A DNA stretch of 64,000 bases from Manganibacter manganicus (GCF_002075885.1 NZ_MDET01000011.1:1-64000), one strand, 5' to 3'. Shown: positions 53,358 through 62,875, counted from the first letter of the stretch. The notes: generated from the letters alone by a model not told the origin. Made by a program: numbers and translations.

Positions 53358-54169
53358 CCGCCCCGACTCCGACCCCTGTTGCTCTCACCATCGCGGGCTC
53401 CGACAGCGGCGGCGGGGCCGGCATTCAGGCCGATCTGAAGACGTTTTCGGCGCTGGGGGTATTCGGCGCCAGCGTCATCACGGCCATTACCGCGCAGAAC
53501 ACGATGGGCGTGCGCGCCGTGGAAGACATATCACCCCAAATGATCGCCGCGCAGATCGACGCGGTGTTCGACGACATCCAGGTCGGCGCGACCAAGATCG
53601 GCATGGTCTCGCGCGCCGAGACAATCGCAATCATTGCCGGGCGTCTGCGCCGTTATGGCGTGCGGCCGGTGCTCGATCCGGTGATGGTCGCGACATCGGG
53701 CGACCGCCTGCTCCAGCCCGACGCCATCGACGCGCTTCGGACGCAATTGCTGCCGCTCGCAGCGCTCGTGACGCCCAATCTGCATGAGGCCGCCCTGCTG
53801 ACCCGGACGTCGATTGCCGAGGATGAGGCGGCGATGGCGGCGCAGGCCGAGGTGATCCTCGAGGCCGGCGCGAACGCCGTGCTCGTCAAGGGCGGCCATG
53901 GCGACGGCCCGTGCAGCGCCGACGTCCTGCTCGACGGCCGCACCGTTACCCGCTTTTCCAAACCGCGTATCCAGACCCGCAACACCCACGGAACAGGCTG
54001 CACGCTGGCCGCGGCCATCGCGGCCGGGCTCGCACGCGGACTGGCACTGCCAGAGGCCGTCGGCGAGGCGAAGGATTATCTTCAGGGAGCCCTGGAGGCC
54101 GCCGCGACGCTCTCCATCGGCAAGGGCAGCGGACCGGTCCACCATTTCCATCGGTGGTGGTCGGCCTGA
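53354..54169 (+). CDS. thiD: Hydroxymethylpyrimidine (phosphate) kinase ThiD
   Basis: A 271-residue kinase: ALTIAGSDSGGGAGIQADLK at the start, FGASVITAITAQNTMGVRAV, LDPVMVATSGDRLLQPDAID and NTHGTGCTLAAAIAAGLARG with the GxGC anion hole. It phosphorylates HMP twice to HMP-PP, which ThiE uses. Last of the overlapping thi genes; 39 bases later the TRAP transporter begins. Confidence 0.95.
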   Translation: MTAPTPTPVALTIAGSDSGGGAGIQADLKTFSALGVFGASVITAITAQNTMGVRAVEDISPQMIAAQIDAVFDDIQVGATKIGMVSRAETIAIIAGRLRRYGVRPVLDPVMVATSGDRLLQPDAIDALRTQLLPLAALVTPNLHEAALLTRTSIAEDEAAMAAQAEVILEAGANAVLVKGGHGDGPCSADVLLDGRTVTRFSKPRIQTRNTHGTGCTLAAAIAAGLARGLALPEAVGEAKDYLQGALEAAATLSIGKGSGPVHHFHRWWSA

Positions 54170-54208
54170 TGGGGTCTGCTTCTGCGCTGCGGAGGGCTGG
54201 ATGACCGC

Positions 54209-56035
54209 ATGAGCCCAGTAGAGCAACCCACAGCCTCCGTGCCGCGACCGGCACGCCTAGCCGCGCAACTTCTGCGCTCCCTGGAAGCGGCGCTCGGGGC
54301 GGTCGCGGCCGCCGTTCTTGCCGTCCTTCTCGCTGTTGTGCTCACCGCCGTCGTTTTGCGCTATGCCTTCGGCACCGGGTTTATCGGATCAGAGGATCTC
54401 GGCATCTGGCTGCACGTGGCGCTGATTGCTGTAGGGGCGCCGTTGGCGCTGAACAGCGCGTTGGCCATGCGGTTCGACGGCGTTGTCTTCAGGTTGCCGG
54501 CTCATGGGCGAGCTTTCGCCGCTATCGGGGCCGATGTCTTCACCGTGCTGGCCGGCCTGATCCTCATCTTTGGCAGTGCCCGCATCGCCGCAATGCTGGG
54601 AGGCATCTCGCCGACGCTTGGCCTGCCCGAATGGATCCGCTTCGGCTTTTTCGGCGTTGGCGGCGGACTGATCCTGCTGGTCCTGGCTCTGCAACGCGTC
54701 GCAGAGGAAAGGGGTGCGGCCCTGCTTGCAGCCGCTGCCCTCGGCATCGTGCTCTTCGTGGCCGTCGGCCACGCAAGCGTGTCCGTCCCCATACCGTCAA
54801 GCATCGTGCTGGGACTGATCGTCGTGGTCGGCCTCATTGTCGCAGCCCCGATGCCCCATGCCTTTCTGGCCGCTGCCTATCTGGCGATCCTCTTCGGCAG
54901 CCCGCTGCCGGAGCAGGCGGTGGTGTCGACCACGGTGACGAGCGTGTCGAAGTTCCTGCTGCTTGCCATTCCCTTCTTCCTGCTCGTGGGCGAATTGCTG
55001 ACGGCCTCGGGAACCGCCGCCCGGATCGTCACCTTCGCGGCCTCTCTGGTAGGCCATCGCCGCGCCGGCCTCGCGCAGACCACGCTTCTCACCAGCGTGC
55101 TGTTTTCCGGCGCATCCGGCTCGTCGGTCGCCAATGCCGCCTTTGGAGCGGCAATCTTCCAGCCAGAACTGGTGAAGCGGGGCTATCCGCCGACGCAGGC
55201 CGCCGCAATCATCGCGGCCACCTCGGTGCTGGACAACGTTATCCCGCCGTCCATCGCCTTTCTGATCCTGGCTGTCGCCACCAACCTCTCGGTCGGGTCG
55301 CTGTTTGTCGGCGGCTTCATCGCCGGGCCATTGATGGCGCTCTGTCTTGCTGTCGCCATCCACTTGACCATGCGGGAGGCGACACCGATGCCGCGCGCAG
55401 ACGCCGCCGAGCGCCGGCGATCGGCATTCGCCGCCATTCCCGCCCTCGGGCTGGGCGTCATCGTAGTCGTCGGCATCCGCCTCGGCGTGGTCACGACCAC
55501 GGAAGCGGCGGCGCTGGCGGCCCTCTACACGCTTTTCCTTGGCCTCGGGGCCCGATTGCGCTTCACGTCGCTTTATGTCGCTTTCCGGAAGGCTGCCGTC
55601 GAAGCCGCGGCAATCGGCCTGTTGATTGGCACCGCCGGTCCGTTCGCCTTCCTTTTGGCAACCGACAACGTTTCGGGGGTCGTCTCCAGCATGACAATGG
55701 CACTCGGCGGCAGCGCGATCGCTGTGCTGCTGCTTTCCAACCTCGTGCTACTCGCCGTGGGGCTGGTGCTGGACATCGGCGCTGCAATTCTGCTGTTCGG
55801 ACCGATCCTGCTGCCGGCCGCGGTGGCAGCCGGCATCGACCCCATCGGGTTCGGCGTCATCATCGTGGTCAATTTGATGATCGGCGGACTCACGCCGCCA
55901 GTCGGCATTTTGGTGTTCGTGGTGAGCGGCGTCACGCGGCTGCCGGCCGGCGCGCTGTTTTCGGCCATCCTGCCCTATCTGGCAGCTCTTCTGGTTTCCC
56001 TCGCCCTGCTGAGCGCGGGAACTCTTCTCCTCTAA
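54209..56035 (+). CDS. TRAP transporter fused permease (DctQ-DctM)
   Basis: A 608-residue membrane protein. Residues ~1-170 are a DctQ-like small subunit (VVLTAVVLRYAFGTGFIGSE, DLGIWLHVALIAVGAPLALN). The rest is the DctM large subunit, with the conserved TSVLFSGASGSSVANAAFGA and AATSVLDNVIPPSIAFLILA motifs and about a dozen helices. Such fused permeases take up organic acids or related small molecules with a Na+ gradient. Position right after thiD, within 40 bases, suggests it belongs to the TPP-controlled operon and may carry a thiamin-related compound; that is inference. Confidence 0.88.
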   Translation: MSPVEQPTASVPRPARLAAQLLRSLEAALGAVAAAVLAVLLAVVLTAVVLRYAFGTGFIGSEDLGIWLHVALIAVGAPLALNSALAMRFDGVVFRLPAHGRAFAAIGADVFTVLAGLILIFGSARIAAMLGGISPTLGLPEWIRFGFFGVGGGLILLVLALQRVAEERGAALLAAAALGIVLFVAVGHASVSVPIPSSIVLGLIVVVGLIVAAPMPHAFLAAAYLAILFGSPLPEQAVVSTTVTSVSKFLLLAIPFFLLVGELLTASGTAARIVTFAASLVGHRRAGLAQTTLLTSVLFSGASGSSVANAAFGAAIFQPELVKRGYPPTQAAAIIAATSVLDNVIPPSIAFLILAVATNLSVGSLFVGGFIAGPLMALCLAVAIHLTMREATPMPRADAAERRRSAFAAIPALGLGVIVVVGIRLGVVTTTEAAALAALYTLFLGLGARLRFTSLYVAFRKAAVEAAAIGLLIGTAGPFAFLLATDNVSGVVSSMTMALGGSAIAVLLLSNLVLLAVGLVLDIGAAILLFGPILLPAAVAAGIDPIGFGVIIVVNLMIGGLTPPVGILVFVVSGVTRLPAGALFSAILPYLAALLVSLALLSAGTLLL

Positions 56036-56051
56036 GCAAAGGAAAAAGATC

Positions 56052-57053
56052 ATGACCGCCATCACGCGCCGCCGTTTCATCCATGCCACCGCTTCCGCCG
56101 GAGCGGGGCTTCTGCTTGCCCCCGCCATCGTCGGCAGGGCGCGGGCGCAGACGACGCTGACCGTCGCCTCGCTATTCGGTGACGACAAGCCGGAGACGAA
56201 GATCTGGCTGAAAATCCGCGACCTGGTTGAAGAGAAGCTGCCGGGAAAATTCAACTTCAACATCGTGCGCAACGCAGCGCTTGGCGGCGAGAAGGAAATC
56301 GCCGAAGGTATCCGTCTCGGCTCCATTCAGGCCAGCCTGTCGACCGTCTCGGCATTGTCGGGCTGGGTGCCCGAAGTGCAGATCCTCGACCTGCCTTTCC
56401 TGTTTCGCAACGCCGCTCATGTGCGCAAGGTCGTTGAGGGGCGGACCGGCGCCGAGCTCAAGCAGAAGCTCGCTGCGCAACAATTCATCGTTGGCGGTTT
56501 CATCAACTATGGCGCCCGCCATCTGCTGACCAAGGAGCCCGTCACGCGGCCTCGCCAACTCGCGGGCCAGCGCATCCGCGTCATCCAGAGCCCGCTGCAC
56601 ACCAAGCTGTGGAGTGCCTTCGGCACGACGCCGATCGGTATTCCGATCACCGAGACCTACAACGCGCTCAAGACCGGGGTGGCCGACGCAATGGACCTCA
56701 CCAAGTCAGCCTATGCGGGCTTCAAGCTCTATGAGGTGGTGCCCTACCTTACCGAAACCGGCCATATCTGGGCGTCGGGCGTCGTCTACTTCTCGACCGG
56801 CTTCTGGAACGGCCTGAGCGATGGCGACAAGGAGGTCTTCCAGCAGGCCGCCACCGAGGGTGCCGCCCATTTCGACCAACTCATCGTCGAGGATGAGGAC
56901 CGCTCGGTGGCGCTCGCGGCCAAGCACGGCGGCAAGGTGATAGCGCCCGAGGCGCGCGATGAGTGGGAGAAGGGCGCGCGCGGGGTCTGGGAGGATTTCG
57001 CCGGCATCGTCGGCGGCGCGGATAAGATCGAGGCGATCGGAAGCCTCTCCTGA
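56052..57053 (+). CDS. TRAP transporter substrate-binding protein (DctP-like)
   Basis: A 333-residue protein with a Tat-type signal (TRRRFIHATASAGAGLLLAP). The DctP fold is seen in FNFNIVRNAALGGEKEIAEG, LDLPFLFRNAAHVRKVVEG, GQRIRVIQSPLHTKLWSAFG (with the conserved Arg that binds the ligand carboxylate) and ETYNALKTGVADAMDL. It follows the fused permease by 16 bases and is its partner. The ligand is unknown. Confidence 0.9.
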   Translation: MTAITRRRFIHATASAGAGLLLAPAIVGRARAQTTLTVASLFGDDKPETKIWLKIRDLVEEKLPGKFNFNIVRNAALGGEKEIAEGIRLGSIQASLSTVSALSGWVPEVQILDLPFLFRNAAHVRKVVEGRTGAELKQKLAAQQFIVGGFINYGARHLLTKEPVTRPRQLAGQRIRVIQSPLHTKLWSAFGTTPIGIPITETYNALKTGVADAMDLTKSAYAGFKLYEVVPYLTETGHIWASGVVYFSTGFWNGLSDGDKEVFQQAATEGAAHFDQLIVEDEDRSVALAAKHGGKVIAPEARDEWEKGARGVWEDFAGIVGGADKIEAIGSLS

Positions 57054-57282
57054 AAAGACATTATAGGCACCGGCGGCCGGGATCGCCTCAATGCGAAATG
57101 GTCGGGACAAGCGGAGGGACATGACAAACAAGCTCGATCGTGAGATCGCAAAGCTGCAAACGGTTCATCTTCGCTGAAGGCACTTTGCGCCGGTGCCCGA
57201 TCTTCAACTTGGACGCTGCCGCTGATTTCCTACGGTCGCGACCTCGGAGCGGCACGCGTATAAACAGCGGGGCCAAGGTACA

Positions 57283-57349
57283 TGTCGCTTGGCATTTAAA
57301 TGCAAGAATGCGGTGGTTTTGCCCGGGTTAGGCACTTAATCGTGAGAAT
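57283..57349 (+). repeat. Left end of the Tni element with binding repeats
   Basis: The terminal repeat (57283-57299) runs into GGCATTTAAATGCAAGAATG, and GGCACTTAATCGTGAGAAT follows at 57331-57349. An inverted third copy, ATTCTCAAATTAACTGCA, lies at 57362-57379 and overlaps the tniQ stop. Confidence 0.7.
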
Positions 57350-57365
57350 TCCTGCAGCCAGATTC

Positions 57366-58232
57366 TCAAATTAACTGCATTTGCCTAGAAGCTCGCAGCG
57401 TGCCGGCTTGAGCTATCATGTTCTCTGCGGCGTCAGAGAATCGGGCCCGGTTGTCGCCCATCATGTGCCCACGCAGCATCCGGAGCATTTCCGGGCCGGC
57501 GCGCTCGACGATGGCAACGCCGGCCAGCAGAGCCGGCCGCATATCGAGCGGCAGGATCGGCTTTGCAGGTGTGGGCAGATTCTGCAATTGCTCGGCAACG
57601 ACATGGTCGAGATCGGGAATGATGGCGCCGAGCACCCGGTAGCGCCAAAGCTCGTGCTCGCGCGGTAGGGGCCAGATCACTCGCCGCATCAACAGAAGCC
57701 GGGCGATTTCGGTCGCCGATGTCCAGGTTCGAATGCCGCGTTCGGCTTCGTCGTCGAGCAGCTTTTCACCCCGCAGAGCCGCACGGTGATTTTGCCGGAA
57801 AGGGGAGCGAAGTTCACCTTTTCCGAACCCTCGTAGTAGTGTTCCGCAATGTACGCAGGTAATCCGCCACCCCAGCAGCTGGTTTCGCAGGATTGGCGCT
57901 GGTTCCGCGCTACCGGGGCTGCAACGTGCACAGGTCTGTGCCGGCCTCGCGGCGATTAGTCGATGCGACGACTTCGGCACATTGATGAAGGTCATTCGAC
58001 GTAAAACAGCCGGTTTGGCGGCGAAAATACTGGCGAGGCGGACTTCCTGATCGCCGCTCAGATGGAGATCGACTGCTCGCAATGAGGAGGCCTCCGGCAG
58101 GCAATGCTGGAGCATGACGAGCGGCGGAACCGCGTAGAAGGCGGCATGGCGACTGATCCAAGACGACAGAAGCTCGTCAGGGTAGGGCGGCAATCTCACT
58201 GGCAACTGCCGTGGCGGCGCGGTCTCCGTCAT
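57366..58232 (-). CDS. tniQ: Transposition target-selection protein TniQ
   Basis: A 288-residue TniQ. The N-terminal TniQ domain has PVRLPPYPDELLSSWISRHA, and a zinc-ribbon-like part contains CARCSPG and CVHCGTLLRG. TniQ (a TnsD-like protein) recruits TniB and TniA to a target site. It is last in the tniA-tniB-tniQ order, its start overlapping the tniB stop by four bases. Confidence 0.9.
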   Translation of the reverse strand: MTETAPPRQLPVRLPPYPDELLSSWISRHAAFYAVPPLVMLQHCLPEASSLRAVDLHLSGDQEVRLASIFAAKPAVLRRMTFINVPKSSHRLIAARPAQTCARCSPGSAEPAPILRNQLLGWRITCVHCGTLLRGFGKGELRSPFRQNHRAALRGEKLLDDEAERGIRTWTSATEIARLLLMRRVIWPLPREHELWRYRVLGAIIPDLDHVVAEQLQNLPTPAKPILPLDMRPALLAGVAIVERAGPEMLRMLRGHMMGDNRARFSDAAENMIAQAGTLRASRQMQLI

Positions 58233-59110
58233 GCGAACGCCGCCTCGGCCTCGAACTCCGGCTCCCAGTTTTCGACAGATTCGTCTGCAATATGCTCTTG
58301 GCCGCGTTCGATGGCGTCAACCGCGAGGTCGTTGATCATGTGGAAGATGCTGGCGGTGATGCCCTCGGTTATCTGCAGAATCCGTCGCAGTGATTTCGGC
58401 GTGAGCACCGAGGGTCGACGCAGCGGCGTATTGCGCAGGATCGATGCCACCAGCGTCTCGAACTGCTCGTTCGCCGCCCACCTGCTCAAGGTGAACTGCT
58501 CAAACCGGCGTGCAAGCTGGACGTCGCCACCGATCGCCTCGCGCGCCTCGTTAACGCCGAAGCAGACCAGGGAGATCTGCAGACGATTGCTGAGGAAACG
58601 CAGCGTGTTCAGGACAATGCGCTGCTCGCGATAAGATCCGGCGAGAATGTTGTGCACCTCGTCGATCACCAGCACCTGCACACCGATGGCCTCCATGATG
58701 CGTAGCGCCGCTTGCTCCATCTGGGCGATATCGGCGCGTGGCCTCTGTGGTGCGCCGAGAAGGGTGAGCAGTTCGGCGTAGAACCGCCGCTCGCCGGGCC
58801 GGCTCGTCATCTCCATGGCCAGAACGGGCGTCTTCAGCGTACCCGTCACCGGGTTGAAGCACGGCGGGTGTTCGTCCCGGAACCGCTTCATGATCATGGT
58901 CTTGCCCATGCCACTGTCGCCATAGATCGCGACAGAAGGCATGCGTGTGCCGCGTGGATGGTCGAGAAGCCGGCTCAGCCGATCGAGCGCCTGCTTGGCG
59001 CGTGGGTAGAGCACCCATCGGCGCGATCGTATCGCGCGAATGCGCCGCTCGTCCGTTTCGGCAAGCAGTGCGCCGGCGCCGGCGGTCAGGTGGGAGATTT
59101 GATCGCTCAT
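58229..59110 (-). CDS. tniB: Transposition AAA+ ATPase TniB
   Basis: A 293-residue AAA+ protein of the TniB/TnsC family. Walker A is VAIYGDSGMGKTMIMKRF (about residues 60-77), Walker B QVLVIDEVHNILAG, and sensor residues follow in LVCFGVNEAREAIGGD. It selects target DNA and activates the TniA transposase in an ATP-dependent way. It lies 14 bases downstream of tniA, and its own stop overlaps the tniQ start. Confidence 0.93.
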   Translation of the reverse strand: MSDQISHLTAGAGALLAETDERRIRAIRSRRWVLYPRAKQALDRLSRLLDHPRGTRMPSVAIYGDSGMGKTMIMKRFRDEHPPCFNPVTGTLKTPVLAMEMTSRPGERRFYAELLTLLGAPQRPRADIAQMEQAALRIMEAIGVQVLVIDEVHNILAGSYREQRIVLNTLRFLSNRLQISLVCFGVNEAREAIGGDVQLARRFEQFTLSRWAANEQFETLVASILRNTPLRRPSVLTPKSLRRILQITEGITASIFHMINDLAVDAIERGQEHIADESVENWEPEFEAEAAFA

Positions 59111-59123
59111 GTTTCACTCCAGC

Positions 59124-60737
59124 TCAATCTGTATCCTCAACAAAGGGTACAGGTTTGCTGGAGTCGACGCCGCGGAGCGAGCCCAATCCCCGATCATCCA
59201 CCTTCGATTTCGAAGAAGCCTTCCCGCGTCGCGCAGCCGCCGTCTTATTGGTTGCCGCCTCGACCAATTCCCGCTGCGCGACGGCGGTGCGGACGATGGC
59301 GCGGGTGTCGACTTCGCGACGGCCCTTCGCACGTAAGGTACGCCGGGCGGTTAGTGCCTCGTGTAGCGTTATCGAGGGCAGGGTCACGTCGGCATAACGG
59401 GCCTCAACGAAGTTTCCCGATGGCCGCCGGACGAAGATGCGCGCCATGTCGCGCGGATCATATTTTACGAGTAGGCGCCGGTCAGAACGTCCGACGTCGG
59501 CGCTCAATGCCGGCGACCAGTAGCGCAGTTTGAACAGATGAATCCCGTCAGGCATCAACGTCCGCTCCTGCTCCGGCAGGAACGTCAGCCAGAAGCGCAT
59601 TCGATCTTGCGGCAACCGAAGCGGGATTTCGCCCTCGTGCTCCCGCCACACCGCGATCGGCGGTCGACCCAGACTGCTGTGGATCGATTGATGATAAGCG
59701 CCGACAATGTCGAGAGCGATGTAGCGCTCGAGCTCCCTCAGAGTCAGTGCCGCATGTCGCTTCGAGTCATAGGCGCCCAACTCCTGTTCGTTGCTGAACG
59801 TTGTTCCGGGCAGGAGATGCAGCCTGCCCATCTGAGTGCCGATCAGGCGCTCGATATGACCGCCGAAACGCGGCTCACCGGGTGGCCGCCACTCGATCGC
59901 GATGCCCGCGTCCTGGCACCCTCGCTTGAAGGCCCGGCTTCGGAAGTCGGCACCATTGTCAACATGCACCATGTCCGGCAGACCGGCGACGGGCCAGGAC
60001 TCCGTTATCTCGCGCTCCCGCAGCCATGCCGATTTGTCGAAGACGGAGTGTAGCAGGCACATGCTGGTGGACAGGTGGGACGGCGCCTCCATCGTGAGAT
60101 AAAAGCCGGTCACCATCCGGCTGCAGACATCCATCGCCAGCGTCAGCCATGGCCGTCCGATCGGCTGCCGCGTCTCCTCGTCAACGACAAAGATGTCTGC
60201 CTTGGTATGGTCGATCTGGACCACTGCCAGGGGACGGGAGACTTCGAATGATCCGGGGACGGCCGTTGTCGCCTTGACGATTTTCTGTTCGCCACGCCGA
60301 TTTGCGCGCTTCTGCAGGTCGATGTCCTTCACGCGGGCGACGATCGTTCGGCGATGTGGCGGCTTCAGCCCGACCGAAATGCAGTTCGTCTGCACGTCCC
60401 GCACCAACTGCGAGATCGTCGGTCGGGTCCGCTTCAAGTAGAACTTTTTGATAGTCTTGCTAACGATCTCCTCCCGTTTCTCGTCCAGCGTACGATGACC
60501 CACAGGCCGTCCACGCTTGCGATCGACAAGAGACAGAACGGTCCCGCCGACGCGGAACAGCTTGATCAGCCGGTAGGCCGTCGCCTGACTCACATTCATC
60601 CCGGCAGCGAGCCCCGAAACGTTTGCCGCGGTCGCACCGTCAGGATTGCGCCTCAGGAATTCACGGAGCGCATCTGCCCTTCGGCAAGCTTCATCCCAAA
60701 GCGCTTCGTCGATCTCATCAGGGATCCGATCTCTCAT
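59124..60737 (-). CDS. tniA: DDE transposase TniA
   Basis: A 537-residue transposase of the Mu/TnsB/TniA type. An N-terminal HTH (GMNVSQATAYRLIKLFRVGG) precedes the rve core: LAVVQIDHTKADIFVVD (first Asp), MVHVDNGADFRSRAF (second Asp) and the PRFGGHIERLIGTQMGRLH region holding the Glu. The C-terminal Mu-type beta-barrel domain (HLFKLRYWSPALSADVGRSD, KYDPRDMARIFVRRPSGNF) is present. It cuts and joins the element ends. The gene begins 158 bases inside the right end, just behind the binding repeats. Confidence 0.93.
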   Translation of the reverse strand: MRDRIPDEIDEALWDEACRRADALREFLRRNPDGATAANVSGLAAGMNVSQATAYRLIKLFRVGGTVLSLVDRKRGRPVGHRTLDEKREEIVSKTIKKFYLKRTRPTISQLVRDVQTNCISVGLKPPHRRTIVARVKDIDLQKRANRRGEQKIVKATTAVPGSFEVSRPLAVVQIDHTKADIFVVDEETRQPIGRPWLTLAMDVCSRMVTGFYLTMEAPSHLSTSMCLLHSVFDKSAWLREREITESWPVAGLPDMVHVDNGADFRSRAFKRGCQDAGIAIEWRPPGEPRFGGHIERLIGTQMGRLHLLPGTTFSNEQELGAYDSKRHAALTLRELERYIALDIVGAYHQSIHSSLGRPPIAVWREHEGEIPLRLPQDRMRFWLTFLPEQERTLMPDGIHLFKLRYWSPALSADVGRSDRRLLVKYDPRDMARIFVRRPSGNFVEARYADVTLPSITLHEALTARRTLRAKGRREVDTRAIVRTAVAQRELVEAATNKTAAARRGKASSKSKVDDRGLGSLRGVDSSKPVPFVEDTD

Positions 60738-60769
60738 GGCAGGCTCGCGAGGAAAACATCACGAGTCTC

Positions 60770-60895
60770 ATTCTCACATTAAGTGACAAAAGCCAATGCG
60801 CATTATCGAATTAACTGCCCATTCGCAAATTAAGTGCTGGCGTAAGCATCTGAAATCATTGAAGCATGATTCTCATCATTAAGTGCCGAGCGACA
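60770..60895 (-). repeat. Right end of the Tni element with four transposase-binding repeats
   Basis: Four related motifs: ATTCTCACATTAAGTGAC (60770-60787), ATTATCGAATTAACTGCC (60802-60819), ATTCGCAAATTAAGTGCT (60821-60838) and ATTCTCATCATTAAGTGCC (60869-60887). The last runs into the terminal repeat ending at 60895. The tniA promoter probably lies among them, so transposase may also autoregulate. Confidence 0.72.
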
Positions 60896-60969
60896 ATCGG
60901 AAAGATTACAGTCAGGCTAACCTGCCTCAGTCGGAGGTTGACGCATGTCAGAAGCCAGCAGCAGCGGTG

Positions 60970-61798
60970 GGCCGGTGCCTTGCGTCAGCGGCTGGCGCTT
61001 AGCGCGGCTGCGGTAACGACAAGACAGGCCGGCGCGTCGAGGACGAAGCCGCCTTGCGTGATGCCGTTTTGCTCACGCGTCCCGGCGATTTTTGTCGCAC
61101 GGGTCTACGACCGCCGGTCCGGCTGGCCGCATGCTGATGGCCTGGCGCTGGCTGGCGACACGGCCCGCGGAGAAGGGGCTGACGGAAAAAAACCTCGCTA
61201 CGGTGTTGGACGAGTTCGGCTACGCCCCCGACGACGAGGTGGTCAGCGATCTGGCGGGCGAACTACCCCGGCTTTCGACAGAGGACATGGTCGGAATGCT
61301 GAAGGGTGCCTTCATCGCCGCCGGGCGATCCGGGTTCGGACGCGCCGTCGGCGCCTGGCTCGCAGACGCCCTTTTGGCGCGCTGCCTAGGCTGGACACAC
61401 GCGGTGCCGCTGCTGGGTGCGGAGATGGTTCCGGCGTCGGCATCGGTCGTCCGCGCCGATCAGGAGCCGTCCTTACGGCGACGACGGGCATTGATAAGGA
61501 GGAGGCCTGGGCGAAAAGTCTGCTTGCCGCTCAGGCCCGTGCTGCGTTGCGCGCGATTGATCAGTCGGGCGAACCCGGGCGCCGATCGGAACGGTTGCTC
61601 ACGGTGGCGCCGAAGTTCCGTGCCCGGGCATCCGGTCTTGTCATCGAACGGCTTCTGTCCGATGACGCAATCGTTGCCTCGGAACAGATCGCCGGGATGA
61701 GCGACCGCGGCCTGCGCCGCCTGTTCGATCGGCTGGTCGAACTCGGCGCCGTGCGTGAATTGTCCGGTCGTCCGACCTTCCGCATCTATGGGCTCTAG
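60970..61798 (+). pseudogene. DUF1403 family gene, decayed
   Basis: Homology to the intact copy at 20741-21787 begins at about residue 70 (GALRQRLALSAAAVTTRQAG) and continues through at least two frame changes. The middle part (WRWLATRPAEKGLTEKNLAT, AVGAWLADALLARCLGWTHA) reads from the frame at 61092, and the end (GMSDRGLRRLFDRLVELGAV, RELSGRPTFRIYGL) in another. The first ~70 codons are missing on the side where the Tni element ends. It is not functional. Confidence 0.8.
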
Positions 61799-62516
61799 AC
61801 ACCATAGCGGAGCGAGCGGCCAGGCGACGAAGAGAAGGGCAGGGAGGCGAAGGCCTCTTTGACCGCGAACTGGATCATCTGCCGCCGGAAGCGCTGGCGC
61901 GAATGGATGAACCGTGTCGAAGCGACGATCTTTGCCGCCAGCGATCCGGTCGACCGCGAGGCGCTGGCGAAGATCGTCGGCAAAAGCTGCAGCATCGATC
62001 TTCTGATCGACGACATTCGCGAGGAGCTGCGTGGCCGGCCCTACGACCTGGTTTCCGTCGCCGGCGGCTGGAAGCATCTGACCCGGCCGGCCATGCTGAT
62101 GCCATCCGGGCGGCGGTTGGCGCAGGCGAGGAGACGGCCGACCTGACGCAGTCCGAAATCCTGGTACTGATGTGCATCGCTTATTTCCAGCCGATCACCC
62201 GCGCCGAGTTGTCGTCTTTCTTCGGAAAGGAAATCAGCTGAGACCTGATCGGCCGTCTGCGCGGCGCTGGTCTGATCGCCTCTGGCCCGCGCATTCCGAC
62301 GCCCGGCGCGCCCTATACCTACGTGACGACCAAATAATTCCTGCTTGAGTTCGGGCTCGATACGCTGCGGGATTTGCCGGATTTCGAGGCGCTCGAGGAC
62401 GCGGGCCTGCTGTCGAAGGAGAAGCTGCTGGCCGGGGATACCCCAACCGCGCTGGCGAGCGGAGAGGGCGACGAAGAAGAGCCGGAGGCCGATATCGTCG
62501 AAGATCAGGTCTTTTG
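61797..62516 (+). pseudogene. scpB-like gene, decayed
   Basis: The residual frame shows WREWMNRVEATIFAASDPVD, LLIDDIREELRGRPYDLVSV and LVLMCIAYFQPITRAELSSF, clearly ScpB. There is a frameshift near 62090-62110, an in-frame TGA at 62239-62241 (after FFGKEIS) and a TAA near 62334 (after YTYVTTK). The C-terminal block resumes (FGLDTLRDLPDFEALEDAGL) to 62516. It is a dead copy of 21787-22530. Confidence 0.82.
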
Positions 62517-62559
62517 AACGGACAATATTCAGGGATGGCCGGGTAGCTCATGGCCACGA

Positions 62560-62706
62560 AGACTGATCCTGCGGCAGCCGGTGATCGGGATCGTGATGTT
62601 ATCGCCGTCGACAAGGTTAGCCAGAAAAATCACCAGGTTAATGCCGCCGGCATGCCGCAGCGACGGAAGCAGGATGCCGCGAAGGCCCGCCGTGGTGACC
62701 AGTGGT
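62560..62706 (-). pseudogene. RES-domain toxin remnant
   Basis: Only the last third of a RES toxin remains: TAGLRGILLPSLRHAGGINL, VIFLANLVDGDNIT, then a frame change. It matches the intact gene at 22569-23093 (TAGLRGILFPSLRHAGGTNL) and holds the same position relative to scpB. Confidence 0.75.
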
Positions 62707-62875
62707 ATTCGACAGAGACGGCCGAATTGCATCGTTGCGAGCGTCGCAATCATGCTGGCTGGCGCAATATCGAATACGATCTCAGGCGGTGGGCACAGCG
62801 AGCGCGAACTCGAGGATTGGGTTCTTAGCTCAACACCGCCGCCGAGCGGCATGCGGATGGCCACCACCAACACCA

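Larger units (their letters stand above)
57283..60895. mobile_element. Minimal TniA/TniB/TniQ transposon
   Basis: Ends are TGTCGCTTGGCATTTAA at 57283 and, on the other strand, TGTCGCTCGGCACTTAA ending at 60895 (15 of 17 bases match). Inside are tniQ, tniB and tniA only, all on the minus strand, with extra copies of an 18-base transposase-binding motif near both ends. No resolvase and no cargo genes are present. The five bases outside the ends (GTACA and ATCGG) do not match, so no target duplication is evident; later rearrangement of a flank is likely. It belongs with Tn5053/Tn402-like elements. Confidence 0.8.

Noticed and set aside
54631..56055. 474-codon plus-strand frame within the TRAP permease
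   Set aside because: Shifted reading of the DctQM gene; Arg/Gly-rich composition and no membrane segments.
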